Source: Lentisphaerae bacterium RIFOXYA12_64_32 (lineage in GTDB: Bacteria; Verrucomicrobiota; Lentisphaeria; Oligosphaerales; YB12-FULL-65-16). From it: a stretch of 45,491 bases of DNA. Below the pieces are notes generated by a model. The model had not been told where the DNA came from. It was given only the letters and a program-made list of their open reading frames with translations, and ran no database searches. A program made the position numbers and the translations under genes. Each line of letters starts with the position of its first letter. Position 1 is the first letter of the stretch. Of the stretch, positions 25,251 to 34,135 are shown piece by piece. Location of the stretch: NCBI GenBank assembly GCA_001803235.1, contig MHBL01000236.1, positions 1-45,491 of the forward strand, written 5' to 3'.

Positions 25251-26297
25251 ATGAAGCGTGTCACGATTACGACCGTGGCGAAGGAACTGGGGCTGTCGGT
25301 CTGCACGGTCAACAAGGCCATGTACGGCAAGCCGCGGATCAGCGAGGCGACGCGGCAGCGCGTGCTCGAGGCTGCCGAGCGATTGGGCTACCGGCCGAAC
25401 CGTCTGGCCCGGGCGTTGTCACGCAACCCGTTCAGCGTCGGCGTTGTTTACCCCGACGCGTGGCCGAGTCACTACGGTCTGCTTGTGCAAGGCGTGCACC
25501 GCGGTTTTGACGACCTGCGCGACCACCACGTTACCGCGGTTTACGAGCCGTGCCCGAGTTTCGACGACGGACGCGTGTTCGCCCGGGAGGTGAACGCGGC
25601 GCTGCGGCGTTCACCGTCGGGGTTGATCCTGGCATTCGGCTACGCGCGGCCGGACGACTACCGCCGGATCGCGGCGACAGTGGCGGACGAGAAGGTGCCG
25701 TGCGTCCTGCTCGGCGGCGATGTGCCGGGTATGCCGCGGTTGTCCGTGGTCTGGCACGATACGCGGCGTTGCGGCGCCATGGCGGCCGAGGTGCTGAGTT
25801 GGTTGGCGCCGGGCGAACCGGTGGCACTGCTGGTCGGGCGCCTGGGTTCCCCGGACCATGACAACAAGATCGAGGGATTCCGCGCCGAGGCGGCCCGCGC
25901 CGGCCTGCCGGTGGCGGCGGTGGTCGAGACGTTCGACGACCCCGATGCCGGTGTGCCGGCCACACAACGCCTGCTCGCCGAGCACCCGGAAGTGAAGGGG
26001 ATCTACGTATCGTCGGAGAACGGCGCCGGCACGGGTCGGTTCCTGCGGGACTGCGGCCTGGTGGGAAAGGTCAAGGTTGTGGCCACCGGTATCGCGCCGG
26101 AAATTCGGGCGTTCGTCAGCACGGGCGTGTTCCAGTGCAGTGTGTATCAGAACCAGCACTTGCAGGGGCGGCGTGCGGTGCAGGCACTCTACGCCTATTT
26201 GGAGTCGGGAATGCAACCCGAGCCCGAAATCCTCGTCCCGCCCGTCCTCATGCAGCGCGCGAATCTCGATCTGTTTGCCGACCTGGTGGGGGCCTGA
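25251..26297 (+). CDS. LacI-family transcriptional regulator
   Basis: This 348-residue protein has the standard N-terminal helix-turn-helix (residues 4-48: ITTVAKELGLSVCTVNKAMYGK, then RLGYRPNRLARAL as hinge helix) and a periplasmic-binding-type effector domain from about residue 60. LacI-family repressors bind short palindromes with a central CG and release on sugar binding. The perfect palindrome at 5287-5306 has that form and controls the first gene of the same locus. The ATG at 25251 follows AAAGGCAGG. The frame upstream is intergenic. The effector is probably a sugar from the locus substrate, but which one is unknown. Confidence 0.9.
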   Translation: MKRVTITTVAKELGLSVCTVNKAMYGKPRISEATRQRVLEAAERLGYRPNRLARALSRNPFSVGVVYPDAWPSHYGLLVQGVHRGFDDLRDHHVTAVYEPCPSFDDGRVFAREVNAALRRSPSGLILAFGYARPDDYRRIAATVADEKVPCVLLGGDVPGMPRLSVVWHDTRRCGAMAAEVLSWLAPGEPVALLVGRLGSPDHDNKIEGFRAEAARAGLPVAAVVETFDDPDAGVPATQRLLAEHPEVKGIYVSSENGAGTGRFLRDCGLVGKVKVVATGIAPEIRAFVSTGVFQCSVYQNQHLQGRRAVQALYAYLESGMQPEPEILVPPVLMQRANLDLFADLVGA

Positions 26298-26378
26298 GGC
26301 GGATAACGGCGGACGAGCGCATTCTCGCCTATCCGCGCACGTCATGTCCTTCGACGCCAGGCCGTGAACCCGCCGGCA

Positions 26379-27126
26379 CTACTCTCCGAGGAATCCGGCC
26401 GTGACGGTGAATCCATTCCACGTCCCGCCAATGTATCCCGGGGCGTCGATGTCCGGGATGAAGATCACTTCTTCGCCGGCCGTCAGATAGGGGTCATCGG
26501 CGCGTCGAACTCGCAGCGGTACCAGAACAGGGCGGTGTTCTCCTCCTTCCACTCGGGGAGTTGGTCGTTGACGTAGCCGGGTTGCTTGACGGGTTTCCAG
26601 CGCGAGTCATTGGCGGCTGGGATGTCGGTCTTGCCCGGTTTAGCCTTCAAGCCGGACCACGTCGCCCCCGCAAGGTCGAGCGGCGCGGCTTGCGATGCCG
26701 CCGTCTTCGGCGCGGTCTTGAGGAAACCGGGCAGCACCATTTGCACGCCGATGTTGCCTAACAGGTTCTGAATGAAACGGTAGTTCAGCTTCTTCGATTC
26801 CTCGAGATAGAACCGTGCATTGGCGTCGAACGAGTCCGGCCAGGCCTGGCACAGGACGTAGCGCCCCTTGCCGTGTGGGATTTCCGCCAGAACCCCGGGG
26901 GCCAGGATGGTTGCGTCTTTGGGCACGGCGGCGATCACCGTCAGCGGCGCGCGGCGGGGTCGGCATCACTGCGTCCGCTGACGTCGATCTGGCTGAACAG
27001 CATGCGGCCCGGGCCGGCGGCGATTTCCCAGGCGGCGCCGTAGTTGAGGCCGTACTCGCAGTCGATCAGCGTTCGGAAAAGGAAGAGTTCAATCCAGTTG
27101 TCGTATGAACGGAATACGGGTGCCAT
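26379..27126 (-). pseudogene. Broken partial paralogue of the neighbouring GH2-like gene's C-terminus
   Basis: Several frames on the minus strand together encode a protein like the C-terminal part of the adjacent 1602-residue GH2-like protein. First comes ATG 27126 with YGAAWEIAAGPGRMLFSQID...DPAARR, comparable to EVAIGSGIVTLCTLDLEDHA...DPAAERLAR of that protein. After a frame change, APGVLAEIPHGKGRYVLCQA compares with ADGLLAEIRRGDGVAVFFQL, and DLAGATWSGL with ALAGTWKAAL. A third frame ends at TAG 26379-26381 with TAGEEVIFIPDIDAPGYIGG, of unclear origin. It starts 11 bases after the intact gene's stop. It looks like a duplication in decay. Confidence 0.65.
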
Positions 27127-27137
27127 ATGGATATCTC

Positions 27138-30100
27138 TCACCACCGATAGTAGCGATAGGGATCGTCGCCGAGCGGGAAGTCTGTGCGCCAATCGGGGTG
27201 GTAGAACGACGGCACGGGCGGGGTCAGGGGTTCCTTCGGGGTCAGGGCCATCAGCTCGGCGGCGCCGACCATGCCGCCGCCGCCGAAGTGGTCGAAAACC
27301 CGTACGGCGATCACGTGACGCCCCGGGGTGACCAGCCGTCCCGGCACGGTGTAGAGGCGGGGGGCGCTCCAGAAGTTCTTGACCGTGGCGTCGGTGGAAC
27401 CCACCGTCTCGCCGTCGAAGACGGTGCTGTCGAAGTCATCAATCGCGCCCAGCGACAGCAGGAGATCCTTGCCGGCCCAGGTGGGTGGAACGTCGACGGT
27501 GCGGCGGAAGACCGCTTCCCCGTTCACGTTCCATGCCGCACCGTAGGTTTGCCAGTCCTTTGAGACCAGGACATCCTGCAGTGCCTGGTCGTCCGCGTCT
27601 TTCGCGACCAGGCTGCGGGCGCGGTCGCTGGGGCCGGCGTCCTTGGGCTTGGGGTCATTCGCGCCCACCAGCGGGATCGAGATCGTGAGTGCCGCTTTCC
27701 ATGTTCCGGCCAGCGCGATGCGGTCCGGCGGCGGTATGAGTTTGAGCAGGCGCCGGTCGCATTCGCACTCGGCGCCGAGGTTCGCGGCGATTTGCGTCAG
27801 CGCGCGCGTCCAGCGCCAACGCGTCAGGCGGTTGTAGCTGACGTGGTCCGCATCGAGCGCGGCGGCATCGAGTTGGAAGAATACGGCGACGCCGTCGCCG
27901 CGGCGTATCTCAGCCAGAAGGCCATCCGCGCCGACCTCGTCGGCCCCCGAGGCGATGATCCACGCCTCGCCGTCGGTGCGGCGGTGCAGCTCGCCCGGGA
28001 GCAGACCATGGCAGCTTGACCATGTCGGGATCGACAACGAGCCGGGGTGCTGTTCCACTTTCGACAAATGCACCCCGAGGGGGGCCGTTTCCGCGCGGCG
28101 TGGCAGGACGATTGCCTTGCCGCCGCGGCGCAGGAACGCGTCGAGGGCGGAATCGTCGACCGTGGCGTCCGCGCCGATCACCGCCAGCCCTGTCTCCGGA
28201 AGAGTGTCGACCTTCTGGTGGAGGACGCCGGACGTGGCGAGGAGCGCGGCGCCGTCGGGTCCGCCCAAGTAGGCCGCGGGGGCGCGGGGCTCGGGCTTGG
28301 CGGCGGCAGCGGCCGCGAGCACGGACCGCGCGAGTCGCTCTGCCGCGGGATCTTCGGCGGCGTGATCCTCCAGGTCGAGGGTGCACAGTGTCACGATTCC
28401 GGAACCGATCGCCACCTCCGCCAGCGGCGTGTACGCGCTGTCGAACTCGCAGGCGATTAGCGGCCGCCAGCCGGCGCGGTGCGGCACTTCGATGGCTGCG
28501 CTGCTGATGGCGTGGCGGGCGCCCCACCGCCAGCCATGGGGCGGGCAACGGTACGGATGCGCGTCGGCGACTGAGGTGTCAACAGGACTGATCAGGTTGC
28601 TGGAACCGGCCCAGTCGCGGAGCGCGTCCGCGTCCAGACCTCCCAGCGCAGGATGATCCGGCACGGTCGGGAACCCGCGCCGCGTCAGTTGCCACGCAAC
28701 GCGCAGTCCGAGGTGCTCGCGCATCCAATCGGGATCCTGAGCCATGAGCAGCACAGGGGTACCGGTGCCCAGGCACTTCTCGATCGCGGCAAGATCGGCG
28801 CTGCCTTTCGCGAGCGCGTTCCGGCCCACCACGAGCAGCCGGTCCGTGGCGATGCCATCCCACGGCTTTGCGGACACGCCGAGACGCTTGAGCAGTGCGC
28901 CGGTGTCGCCCTGCGGGTCGAGCAGGTTCACGGCGGGAAGCGCGCCCGCGGCGGGACGGAATACACGGAAGGCGAAGTTGTCGGCGTGCGTCGCCGCGCC
29001 GATTGAGCATTCAAGATGGATCGCGCCCTTGACACTGTCCGCGGCGATGGTCGCGGGCAGTGCGAATTCCACAGGGACGAGTTTCGTGGTCGCAGCGGTG
29101 ATCTCGCCCTCCAGGCGCCCATCGGCAACCGGCACGCCGTCGATCTCCACACGCCACGTGCCGTTGAAGTGCAGCGGCGCGCGGCTGTCGTTGAGCAACG
29201 CGAACTGCTTTGCGACCTTCCCGCCGACACGGTAGTGGTGTGTTTTGTCGACGAAGTCCGGAGCGCCGGCGACCCACGCCAGCGTTTCCTGGTTCGACGC
29301 GGAAAGGGCCTCGGACACCGGGGAGGGGATCATGCCCTCCGGCCGGAGGAAACGCGCGATCGCCGCCTCGCGGCTGGGATGCCACGTGCCGCGCAGGCCT
29401 GGCTCGAACGCGGGCATATCCACGGGTGGCCGCGGCTTCAGCCCCACCGCAACCGCCGCGGGGCCGGAGTCCTTCTGCCAGCCCATGTTCGACCATGGCA
29501 CCGTGCCGCCGGTGACGCCCCACGTCCGCCAGGCGCGCCAGGTGTTGCGGATGAACAGCGCCTGAAGCTGCTGGTACCCGGGATGAAGCTGTTCGGCGTC
29601 GATGTTGTGCCAGGTGCTCCAGAGCTGATCCTTCTGGAACGTGGCGGCGAGGAGCTTGCGGTAGGCGGCAGTCTCGGCGCGGTAAGCGTCCGCCCCCTCG
29701 TAAATGGCGCAGAACTCCGAATACAGCGGCTCGCTGCTCGACGCGTGCCCGTAGCCTTGGCGGCCGCGGTGGAAGGTGGTGTAGAGCGGCGTTCCGAACT
29801 CGACCATCAACAGCGGCATGTCGCCGTCCGCGACCCACCGCGAAGGCCACTCCTCGCGCTCCTGCAGCGCCGTGACGCAGAGGTAGTTGTTGGCGGTGTA
29901 GACGTCGCCCACCGCGCTGCCGGCGTGCATCAGCACGGGACGCGTGGGGTCAACCTGCTTTATCGCTGCCACCGCGTCCTCGCCGAAGGCGGCCGTGCGG
30001 CGCCAGGAAGGATCCTCAATCCACGCCCGCTTCTTGGACCCGATCACGTCCGGATTCTGATCCTGGCCATGCCCGAAGCGGTTGGCGCCGGTGGCCCAGA

Positions 30101-31946
30101 TGATCACAGACGGATGGTTGCGCAACCCCTTGACCCCGCGGACCATGCGATCCTGCCACTCGGCCTTCACTCCCGGCTTGTCCCACTCGCCCACCAGGCG
30201 GGTCATGCACATGGCCGGACAGATGACGAGGAAGCCGAGGCGGTCGGCTTCGGCGCACCAGAGATCGTCGTATTCGGACATGCCCCGATCGTTGCGGTTC
30301 CATGGCCACAACTCGTTGCAGTTGAAACCGTTGGCGTGCAATCCGGTGTAGAACGAGCGAATCAGTTCGAGGTTGCCGTTGACAAGTCCTTCCGCGTTCG
30401 TATGCGTCGGTCTGAGGCGTATCTCTTTCTCGTTCAGCATGAAGCGTTTTCCATCGATGCGGAATTCGCGGAACCCGAAGCGCTCCACCAGCGCGTCGTC
30501 GAGGCCGGGGCCTTGGGCCGAAAGCTCGAGGGTGTAGAGGTTCGGAGCGTCAATATCCCACAACAGCGGGTCGGACCAGTCCCAGGTGGCGGTGAGCGTT
30601 CCGGCGCCAGCGACGGCGGCAACGTCCGCACTGAACCGTTTCGCCTCGGCGCCCTTGGCATCGCGCACCGCGGCGTTCAGCGCCACTGTTCCCGCCGCGG
30701 CCATGCCGTCGTAGTCCACGTCGAGCGTGAGTTTGTGTTCACGCACGGAGGTGCGGATAGCGCAACCGGCGAGGTGGGCGCCCGCGGGGCGGCTGGTGAG
30801 CAGGACATTGCCGATCAGCCCCCGAGTCACGAGCTGGGTCTTCTCCTTCAGTATCTGTCCCTCGCCCATGCCCATGAAGCGGGTGACTTCGGCGGCATCG
30901 GCGGTGGCGACGACTTTGAGCCTGAGATGGTGTGTCTTGCCCGGCTCGACTGCCGCGGTCAGGTCGACCTCGCCGCCCGGCCACGACACACGGCCGATCT
31001 CCCGGTTGTCGATGAACACTGCGGCATCGGTCGAAACCCGGAGCAGGTCAAGAAGGATGGCGCGGCCGGTCCAGGCCGCCGGGATCGTCAGGTCGCGCTC
31101 GTACCAGGTCGCCGGGGTTTCGCCGTTGAACCCCTCCCACGACGGGCCGGTCGCGGCGGTCACGCCCGGCAAGGCGCACGGGCGCCAACTGCCAGGCACG
31201 CGGATCCAGCCCCAGCCGGTCTTCTGCGGAGCTTCCACCGCCGGCCCCAGGGCGGGCTGGAACCGCCACAGACCGTTCAGGCACATGACCGCGCGCCGCG
31301 CGCCCTGCGCCTCGACCGGCTCCTCGCCCCACGTCACGGACTGGCCAGCCGGTGGATCGCTATCGATTCCTTCGCCGCGTTTCGCGGCCAGCTCGACTCG
31401 CAGATTGCGCAATTCCCACTCGCCGACGGTGTCGAAGATGGCCGGCGAGATCTTCACCTTTTCCGCCCCGGTGGGGATGGTAACGTTCTGCGCGACATCG
31501 ATCCAGCCGTCCGTTGGCTTATCCCAGTTGCCGGCGACCATGTGCGAGACCTTGTCGGCGGGGCCGAGGACGGTGAGTGCGATGCGGGCATCGTTCCAGG
31601 ATACTTTGCCGACCGTGATGGCTTTCACCCGCACCTGGTAACTGAAGCGCAGAACGCCCCACGCGGGATCGAGTGCGAGCTCCTGCGTGGCGGAGGTGGA
31701 GCCCGTGGACGTTGTCTTCAGCGACAACGTGCGCAGATCACCGTCGCTCACGACGCTGACCCCGGTCTCGGGCAGGAGCCAACCCGTGGGGCGTCCTTTC
31801 TCGTCAAGGGCCCTGAAGTCACCGTTGACAATCAGCGACGCTCGCGGAGCAGCGGTCGCATCCGCACCCGCGGCGAAGCATGCGGACACGTTCAGCAGTG
31901 CGACGGCGGCGAGGGCCGAGGCAACCGCGGGGTGACCTGTTCTCAT
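27138..31946 (-). CDS. Very large secreted GH2-like protein
   Basis: A 1602-residue protein with an N-terminal signal peptide (cleavage near CFA-AGA, residue 26). Order: a CBM-like sandwich starting LIVNGDFRALDEKGRPTGW; the GH2 jelly-roll sugar-binding domain (about 220-390, ending in RGLIGNVLL); an Ig-like domain; the TIM barrel (about 490-860); then about 700 residues of beta and amidotransferase-like domains, ending in a second jelly roll. The nucleophile Glu716 is present in LLMVEFGTP. The acid/base motif is abnormal: WATGANRF at about 617-624, where GH2 enzymes have an Asn-Glu pair. So activity may be lost or use another residue. AGGAG precedes ATG 31946. It lies behind a prepilin-like gene under a divergent promoter. 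Confidence 0.82.
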   Translation of the reverse strand: MRTGHPAVASALAAVALLNVSACFAAGADATAAPRASLIVNGDFRALDEKGRPTGWLLPETGVSVVSDGDLRTLSLKTTSTGSTSATQELALDPAWGVLRFSYQVRVKAITVGKVSWNDARIALTVLGPADKVSHMVAGNWDKPTDGWIDVAQNVTIPTGAEKVKISPAIFDTVGEWELRNLRVELAAKRGEGIDSDPPAGQSVTWGEEPVEAQGARRAVMCLNGLWRFQPALGPAVEAPQKTGWGWIRVPGSWRPCALPGVTAATGPSWEGFNGETPATWYERDLTIPAAWTGRAILLDLLRVSTDAAVFIDNREIGRVSWPGGEVDLTAAVEPGKTHHLRLKVVATADAAEVTRFMGMGEGQILKEKTQLVTRGLIGNVLLTSRPAGAHLAGCAIRTSVREHKLTLDVDYDGMAAAGTVALNAAVRDAKGAEAKRFSADVAAVAGAGTLTATWDWSDPLLWDIDAPNLYTLELSAQGPGLDDALVERFGFREFRIDGKRFMLNEKEIRLRPTHTNAEGLVNGNLELIRSFYTGLHANGFNCNELWPWNRNDRGMSEYDDLWCAEADRLGFLVICPAMCMTRLVGEWDKPGVKAEWQDRMVRGVKGLRNHPSVIIWATGANRFGHGQDQNPDVIGSKKRAWIEDPSWRRTAAFGEDAVAAIKQVDPTRPVLMHAGSAVGDVYTANNYLCVTALQEREEWPSRWVADGDMPLLMVEFGTPLYTTFHRGRQGYGHASSSEPLYSEFCAIYEGADAYRAETAAYRKLLAATFQKDQLWSTWHNIDAEQLHPGYQQLQALFIRNTWRAWRTWGVTGGTVPWSNMGWQKDSGPAAVAVGLKPRPPVDMPAFEPGLRGTWHPSREAAIARFLRPEGMIPSPVSEALSASNQETLAWVAGAPDFVDKTHHYRVGGKVAKQFALLNDSRAPLHFNGTWRVEIDGVPVADGRLEGEITAATTKLVPVEFALPATIAADSVKGAIHLECSIGAATHADNFAFRVFRPAAGALPAVNLLDPQGDTGALLKRLGVSAKPWDGIATDRLLVVGRNALAKGSADLAAIEKCLGTGTPVLLMAQDPDWMREHLGLRVAWQLTRRGFPTVPDHPALGGLDADALRDWAGSSNLISPVDTSVADAHPYRCPPHGWRWGARHAISSAAIEVPHRAGWRPLIACEFDSAYTPLAEVAIGSGIVTLCTLDLEDHAAEDPAAERLARSVLAAAAAAKPEPRAPAAYLGGPDGAALLATSGVLHQKVDTLPETGLAVIGADATVDDSALDAFLRRGGKAIVLPRRAETAPLGVHLSKVEQHPGSLSIPTWSSCHGLLPGELHRRTDGEAWIIASGADEVGADGLLAEIRRGDGVAVFFQLDAAALDADHVSYNRLTRWRWTRALTQIAANLGAECECDRRLLKLIPPPDRIALAGTWKAALTISIPLVGANDPKPKDAGPSDRARSLVAKDADDQALQDVLVSKDWQTYGAAWNVNGEAVFRRTVDVPPTWAGKDLLLSLGAIDDFDSTVFDGETVGSTDATVKNFWSAPRLYTVPGRLVTPGRHVIAVRVFDHFGGGGMVGAAELMALTPKEPLTPPVPSFYHPDWRTDFPLGDDPYRYYRW

Positions 31947-32045
31947 GATGACTCCTGGGCGTTCAGTTCGTGGCAATCACCTGGGGTGTTTCTGCTCCCC
32001 CCGCAGCACGAAGGCGACCTCTTCCCGAGCGAGGGACAGGCGGAC

Positions 32046-32414
32046 TCAGCGGGGTACGGAATAGACGTCGTTGGGGTTGGTCGGAACCGTGTTGCGCAGA
32101 TCCCCTTCGTTGAGGGATGCGGCGTGACCGTCGGGAAAGGCGGCGTTGGTCCGGTTGTTGTGCCGGCGTTGCACCGTGCCCGACCAGCCGACGGCCGGCG
32201 CGTCGGTGTCGTTGGCATACCCCTGCACCGCGATCATGCACTGGCGCAGGTTACTGATGCAGAGCAACGACTTCGAGCGAGCCTTTGCCGATTGCAGTGC
32301 AGGCATGAGCAACGACGCGAGAATCGCGATGATGGCGATGACCACAAGCAGTTCGATCAACGTAAACGGGTGGCGGTTTCCCGGTCTGTTCACAGGGCAA
32401 AACTGGAGGTGCAA
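32046..32414 (-). CDS. Very short prepilin-like protein with H-X9-DG motif
   Basis: A 122-residue protein of the prepilin/DUF1559 type frequent in PVC bacteria. It has [20 protein letters not shown] near the N-terminus (type IV prepilin cleavage/methylation segment; the residue before Phe is Pro rather than Gly) and, near the C-terminus, [13 protein letters not shown], which fits H-X9-DG exactly. Typical relatives are 200-350 residues, so the middle is missing or minimal. I start at TTG 32414 because a near-perfect AAAGGAGG lies just upstream. ATG 32447 has no such site. It is followed after 99 bases by the secreted GH2-like gene, probably in one transcript. Role unknown: a minor pseudopilin or an envelope helper for the exported enzyme. 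Confidence 0.75.
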   Translation of the reverse strand: MHLQFCPVNRPGNRHPFTLIELLVVIAIIAILASLLMPALQSAKARSKSLLCISNLRQCMIAVQGYANDTDAPAVGWSGTVQRRHNNRTNAAFPDGHAASLNEGDLRNTVPTNPNDVYSVPR

Positions 32415-32552
32415 GGAGTCCTCCTTTCGTGCGTCTCTTGATCTCATCCTGAATCTCCGACGACGGAGTCAGTGACTGCCCCGCTCGACTTCTGCGTATC
32501 CCGGTGACCGTGGTTTCGGTGCCAGGCTCCCACATCGATATTTATACCATTA

Positions 32553-32581
32553 ATTATAACATTAGGTCTGATAACAGTCAA
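32553..32581 (-). promoter_or_regulatory. Strong predicted promoter for the prepilin-GH2 genes
   Basis: On the minus strand, TTGACT (32576-32581) and a consensus TATAAT (32553-32558) are exactly 17 bases apart. The -10 sits in TGTTATAATT, a word almost repeated in the opposing promoter. The leader to TTG 32414 would be about 130 bases. Confidence 0.7.
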
Positions 32582-32602
32582 GACAGTTCGCTATGAAGCG
32601 GT

Positions 32603-32631
32603 TGTTTTTTGTTGAACTAGTTGTTATAGTA
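32603..32631 (+). promoter_or_regulatory. Divergent promoter of the GntR-LacI regulator gene
   Basis: TTGTTT (32603-32608) and TATAGT (32626-32631) are 17 bases apart. The -10 lies in TGTTATAGTA, matching the opposing promoter's TGTTATAATT as TGTTATARTW. TTGAAC (32613-32618) and GTTCAA (32637-32642) form an inverted repeat around the -10 and may be an operator. Confidence 0.5.
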
Positions 32632-32706
32632 TTTTGTTCAAAAGATTGACGAGGAAGGCCGGTAATCGGGCATGACAGTGTAGAGCGGGCAAAGGGGTGA
32701 CTCAGC

Positions 32707-33927
32707 GTGAGGCAGGATCAGGCTGTGAATGCAGTTGCAGACGGTGCGGCAACGGGGTTGCGGATTTCGCGTGCGCAACTGGTGCATCGGTACGTGGTGC
32801 GCCGGATCTTCAAGGGCGAACTGCGTCCGGAACAGCGTCTGGAACCGATTCGTGATATTGCGCGGATCACCGGTGTTTCGCACGCGACCGTGGCGGGCGC
32901 GTTCAAGTCGCTTGCTCGGGAAGGCTGGATTGTGGCGCGCCCGGGGCGTGGTTCGTTTGTCGCGGCGGCCCCGCCCCTCCACATGCGCGATCTGTATGCG
33001 GAATCCGCACCGTGGGGGGCCGGTGGGGCGTCTGCCGGTGGTGCCGTGCCGGGGACCGGCGGGACCGTCCTTGTCCTCGGCGCAGTCCAGCCAGACCAAC
33101 GGCAGAGCTCGCACATGTTCCAGATCCTCGCCGGCATCCAGTCCGCCTCGGAGGAACGCGGGTGGCGCACCAAGCTTTTCATGGTCAGAGACGCGGACAT
33201 TGCGGCCGTGTTGCGGGCGACGCCGGACTACATCGGAGCGACCGGTTCCGACGGCGTGGCCCCGGTCCTTTCCGCGCAAGGGGTGTCGCTGGACCGGTTT
33301 GTCTACTATGGCCTGTTTGTCGGCGACGGCCTGACCGGTGTTGCTCCGGACAACCTGGGCGGCGCCATGCTTGCCACGCGCCACCTGCTTGACCGTGGTC
33401 ACCGTCGCATCCAGTTTGTCACCGGACAAGTTCCCCGTGTCGCCGGAGAAACGGGCGAATTGCCGACCCTTGGGCGATACTTCGCCCTGCGTGCGCACGG
33501 CTGGCGCCAGACGATGCTGGACGCGGGGCTGACGCCTTCGGAGGCCGTTCCGTGGAACATCCGCAATCCTGAATCCGTCGCACATGTGCGCAGCCTGCTG
33601 GACGGTGCACGCCGGCGCGCACCGGACGCCCCCACTGCTCTCCTGGTGAGCAAGGATGTCATGGCCATGGAAATCCTGGAACATGCGGCGGAAATGAACG
33701 TCCGGGTCCCAGAGGATATTAGCGTCCTGGGTATTGAGGACTGGGACATATCAACGGACACTCACCCGCCCTTGTCATCCGTCGGGTATCCGAAGCGGCT
33801 CATGGGCGAAGAATGCATGTCGCGTCTGGCCCAACTGCAGCAACGTCCGGACATCCGGGGCAGTCAGGTGCTCCTGCCCATGTCGATCGTGGAGCGGGCA
33901 TCCGTCGCGACCCATCCGGCAGCCTGA
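32707..33927 (+). CDS. GntR-LacI fusion regulator
   Basis: This 406-residue protein combines an N-terminal GntR-type winged helix (about 22-85: VHRYVVRRIFKGELRPEQRLEP, then TGVSHATVAGAFKSLAREGW) with a LacI/periplasmic-binding effector domain (about 118-400), as in AraR-type sugar regulators. Late landmarks are ALLVSKDVMAMEIL and PEDISVLGIEDWDIS, the usual LacI-type motifs. GTG start behind AAGGGG. It is transcribed away from the prepilin-GH2 genes, so it most likely controls them and itself. The effector sugar is unknown. Confidence 0.88.
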   Translation: MRQDQAVNAVADGAATGLRISRAQLVHRYVVRRIFKGELRPEQRLEPIRDIARITGVSHATVAGAFKSLAREGWIVARPGRGSFVAAAPPLHMRDLYAESAPWGAGGASAGGAVPGTGGTVLVLGAVQPDQRQSSHMFQILAGIQSASEERGWRTKLFMVRDADIAAVLRATPDYIGATGSDGVAPVLSAQGVSLDRFVYYGLFVGDGLTGVAPDNLGGAMLATRHLLDRGHRRIQFVTGQVPRVAGETGELPTLGRYFALRAHGWRQTMLDAGLTPSEAVPWNIRNPESVAHVRSLLDGARRRAPDAPTALLVSKDVMAMEILEHAAEMNVRVPEDISVLGIEDWDISTDTHPPLSSVGYPKRLMGEECMSRLAQLQQRPDIRGSQVLLPMSIVERASVATHPAA

Positions 33928-34034
33928 ATGTCGGCGACGATGAGGGTCAGGGGCTTCTCTCCCGCTCCGTTGGGGCCAAAGCCGCATGGCGAACCGTCCG
34001 CCAGGACATCCGGCCCCGCCTGGAAGGCTGTACC

Positions 34035-34054
34035 GCGGGCGGCCCTCCGCCCGC
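34035..34054. repeat. GC hairpin between convergent genes
   Basis: GCGGGCGG (34035-34042) and CCGCCCGC (34047-34054) pair around CCCT. It lies between the 3' ends of the regulator and the GH38 gene. No T-run on either side, so it would be at most a weak terminator. No gene is visible in the 208-base gap. Confidence 0.45.
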
Positions 34055-34135
34055 CATCCGAGCCTTGTGCCACGTGCGTGCCGAGAAGCGGGCGGGGGGA
34101 TGCGGGGCCTGTTCCGTCTATCGCACCGGTCGTCT

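Noticed and set aside
29016..32441. A 1141-codon open frame on the plus strand opposite the giant GH2-like gene
   Set aside because: Same codon-bias shadow. The minus-strand frame has a signal peptide, GH2 motifs and a ribosome-binding site.
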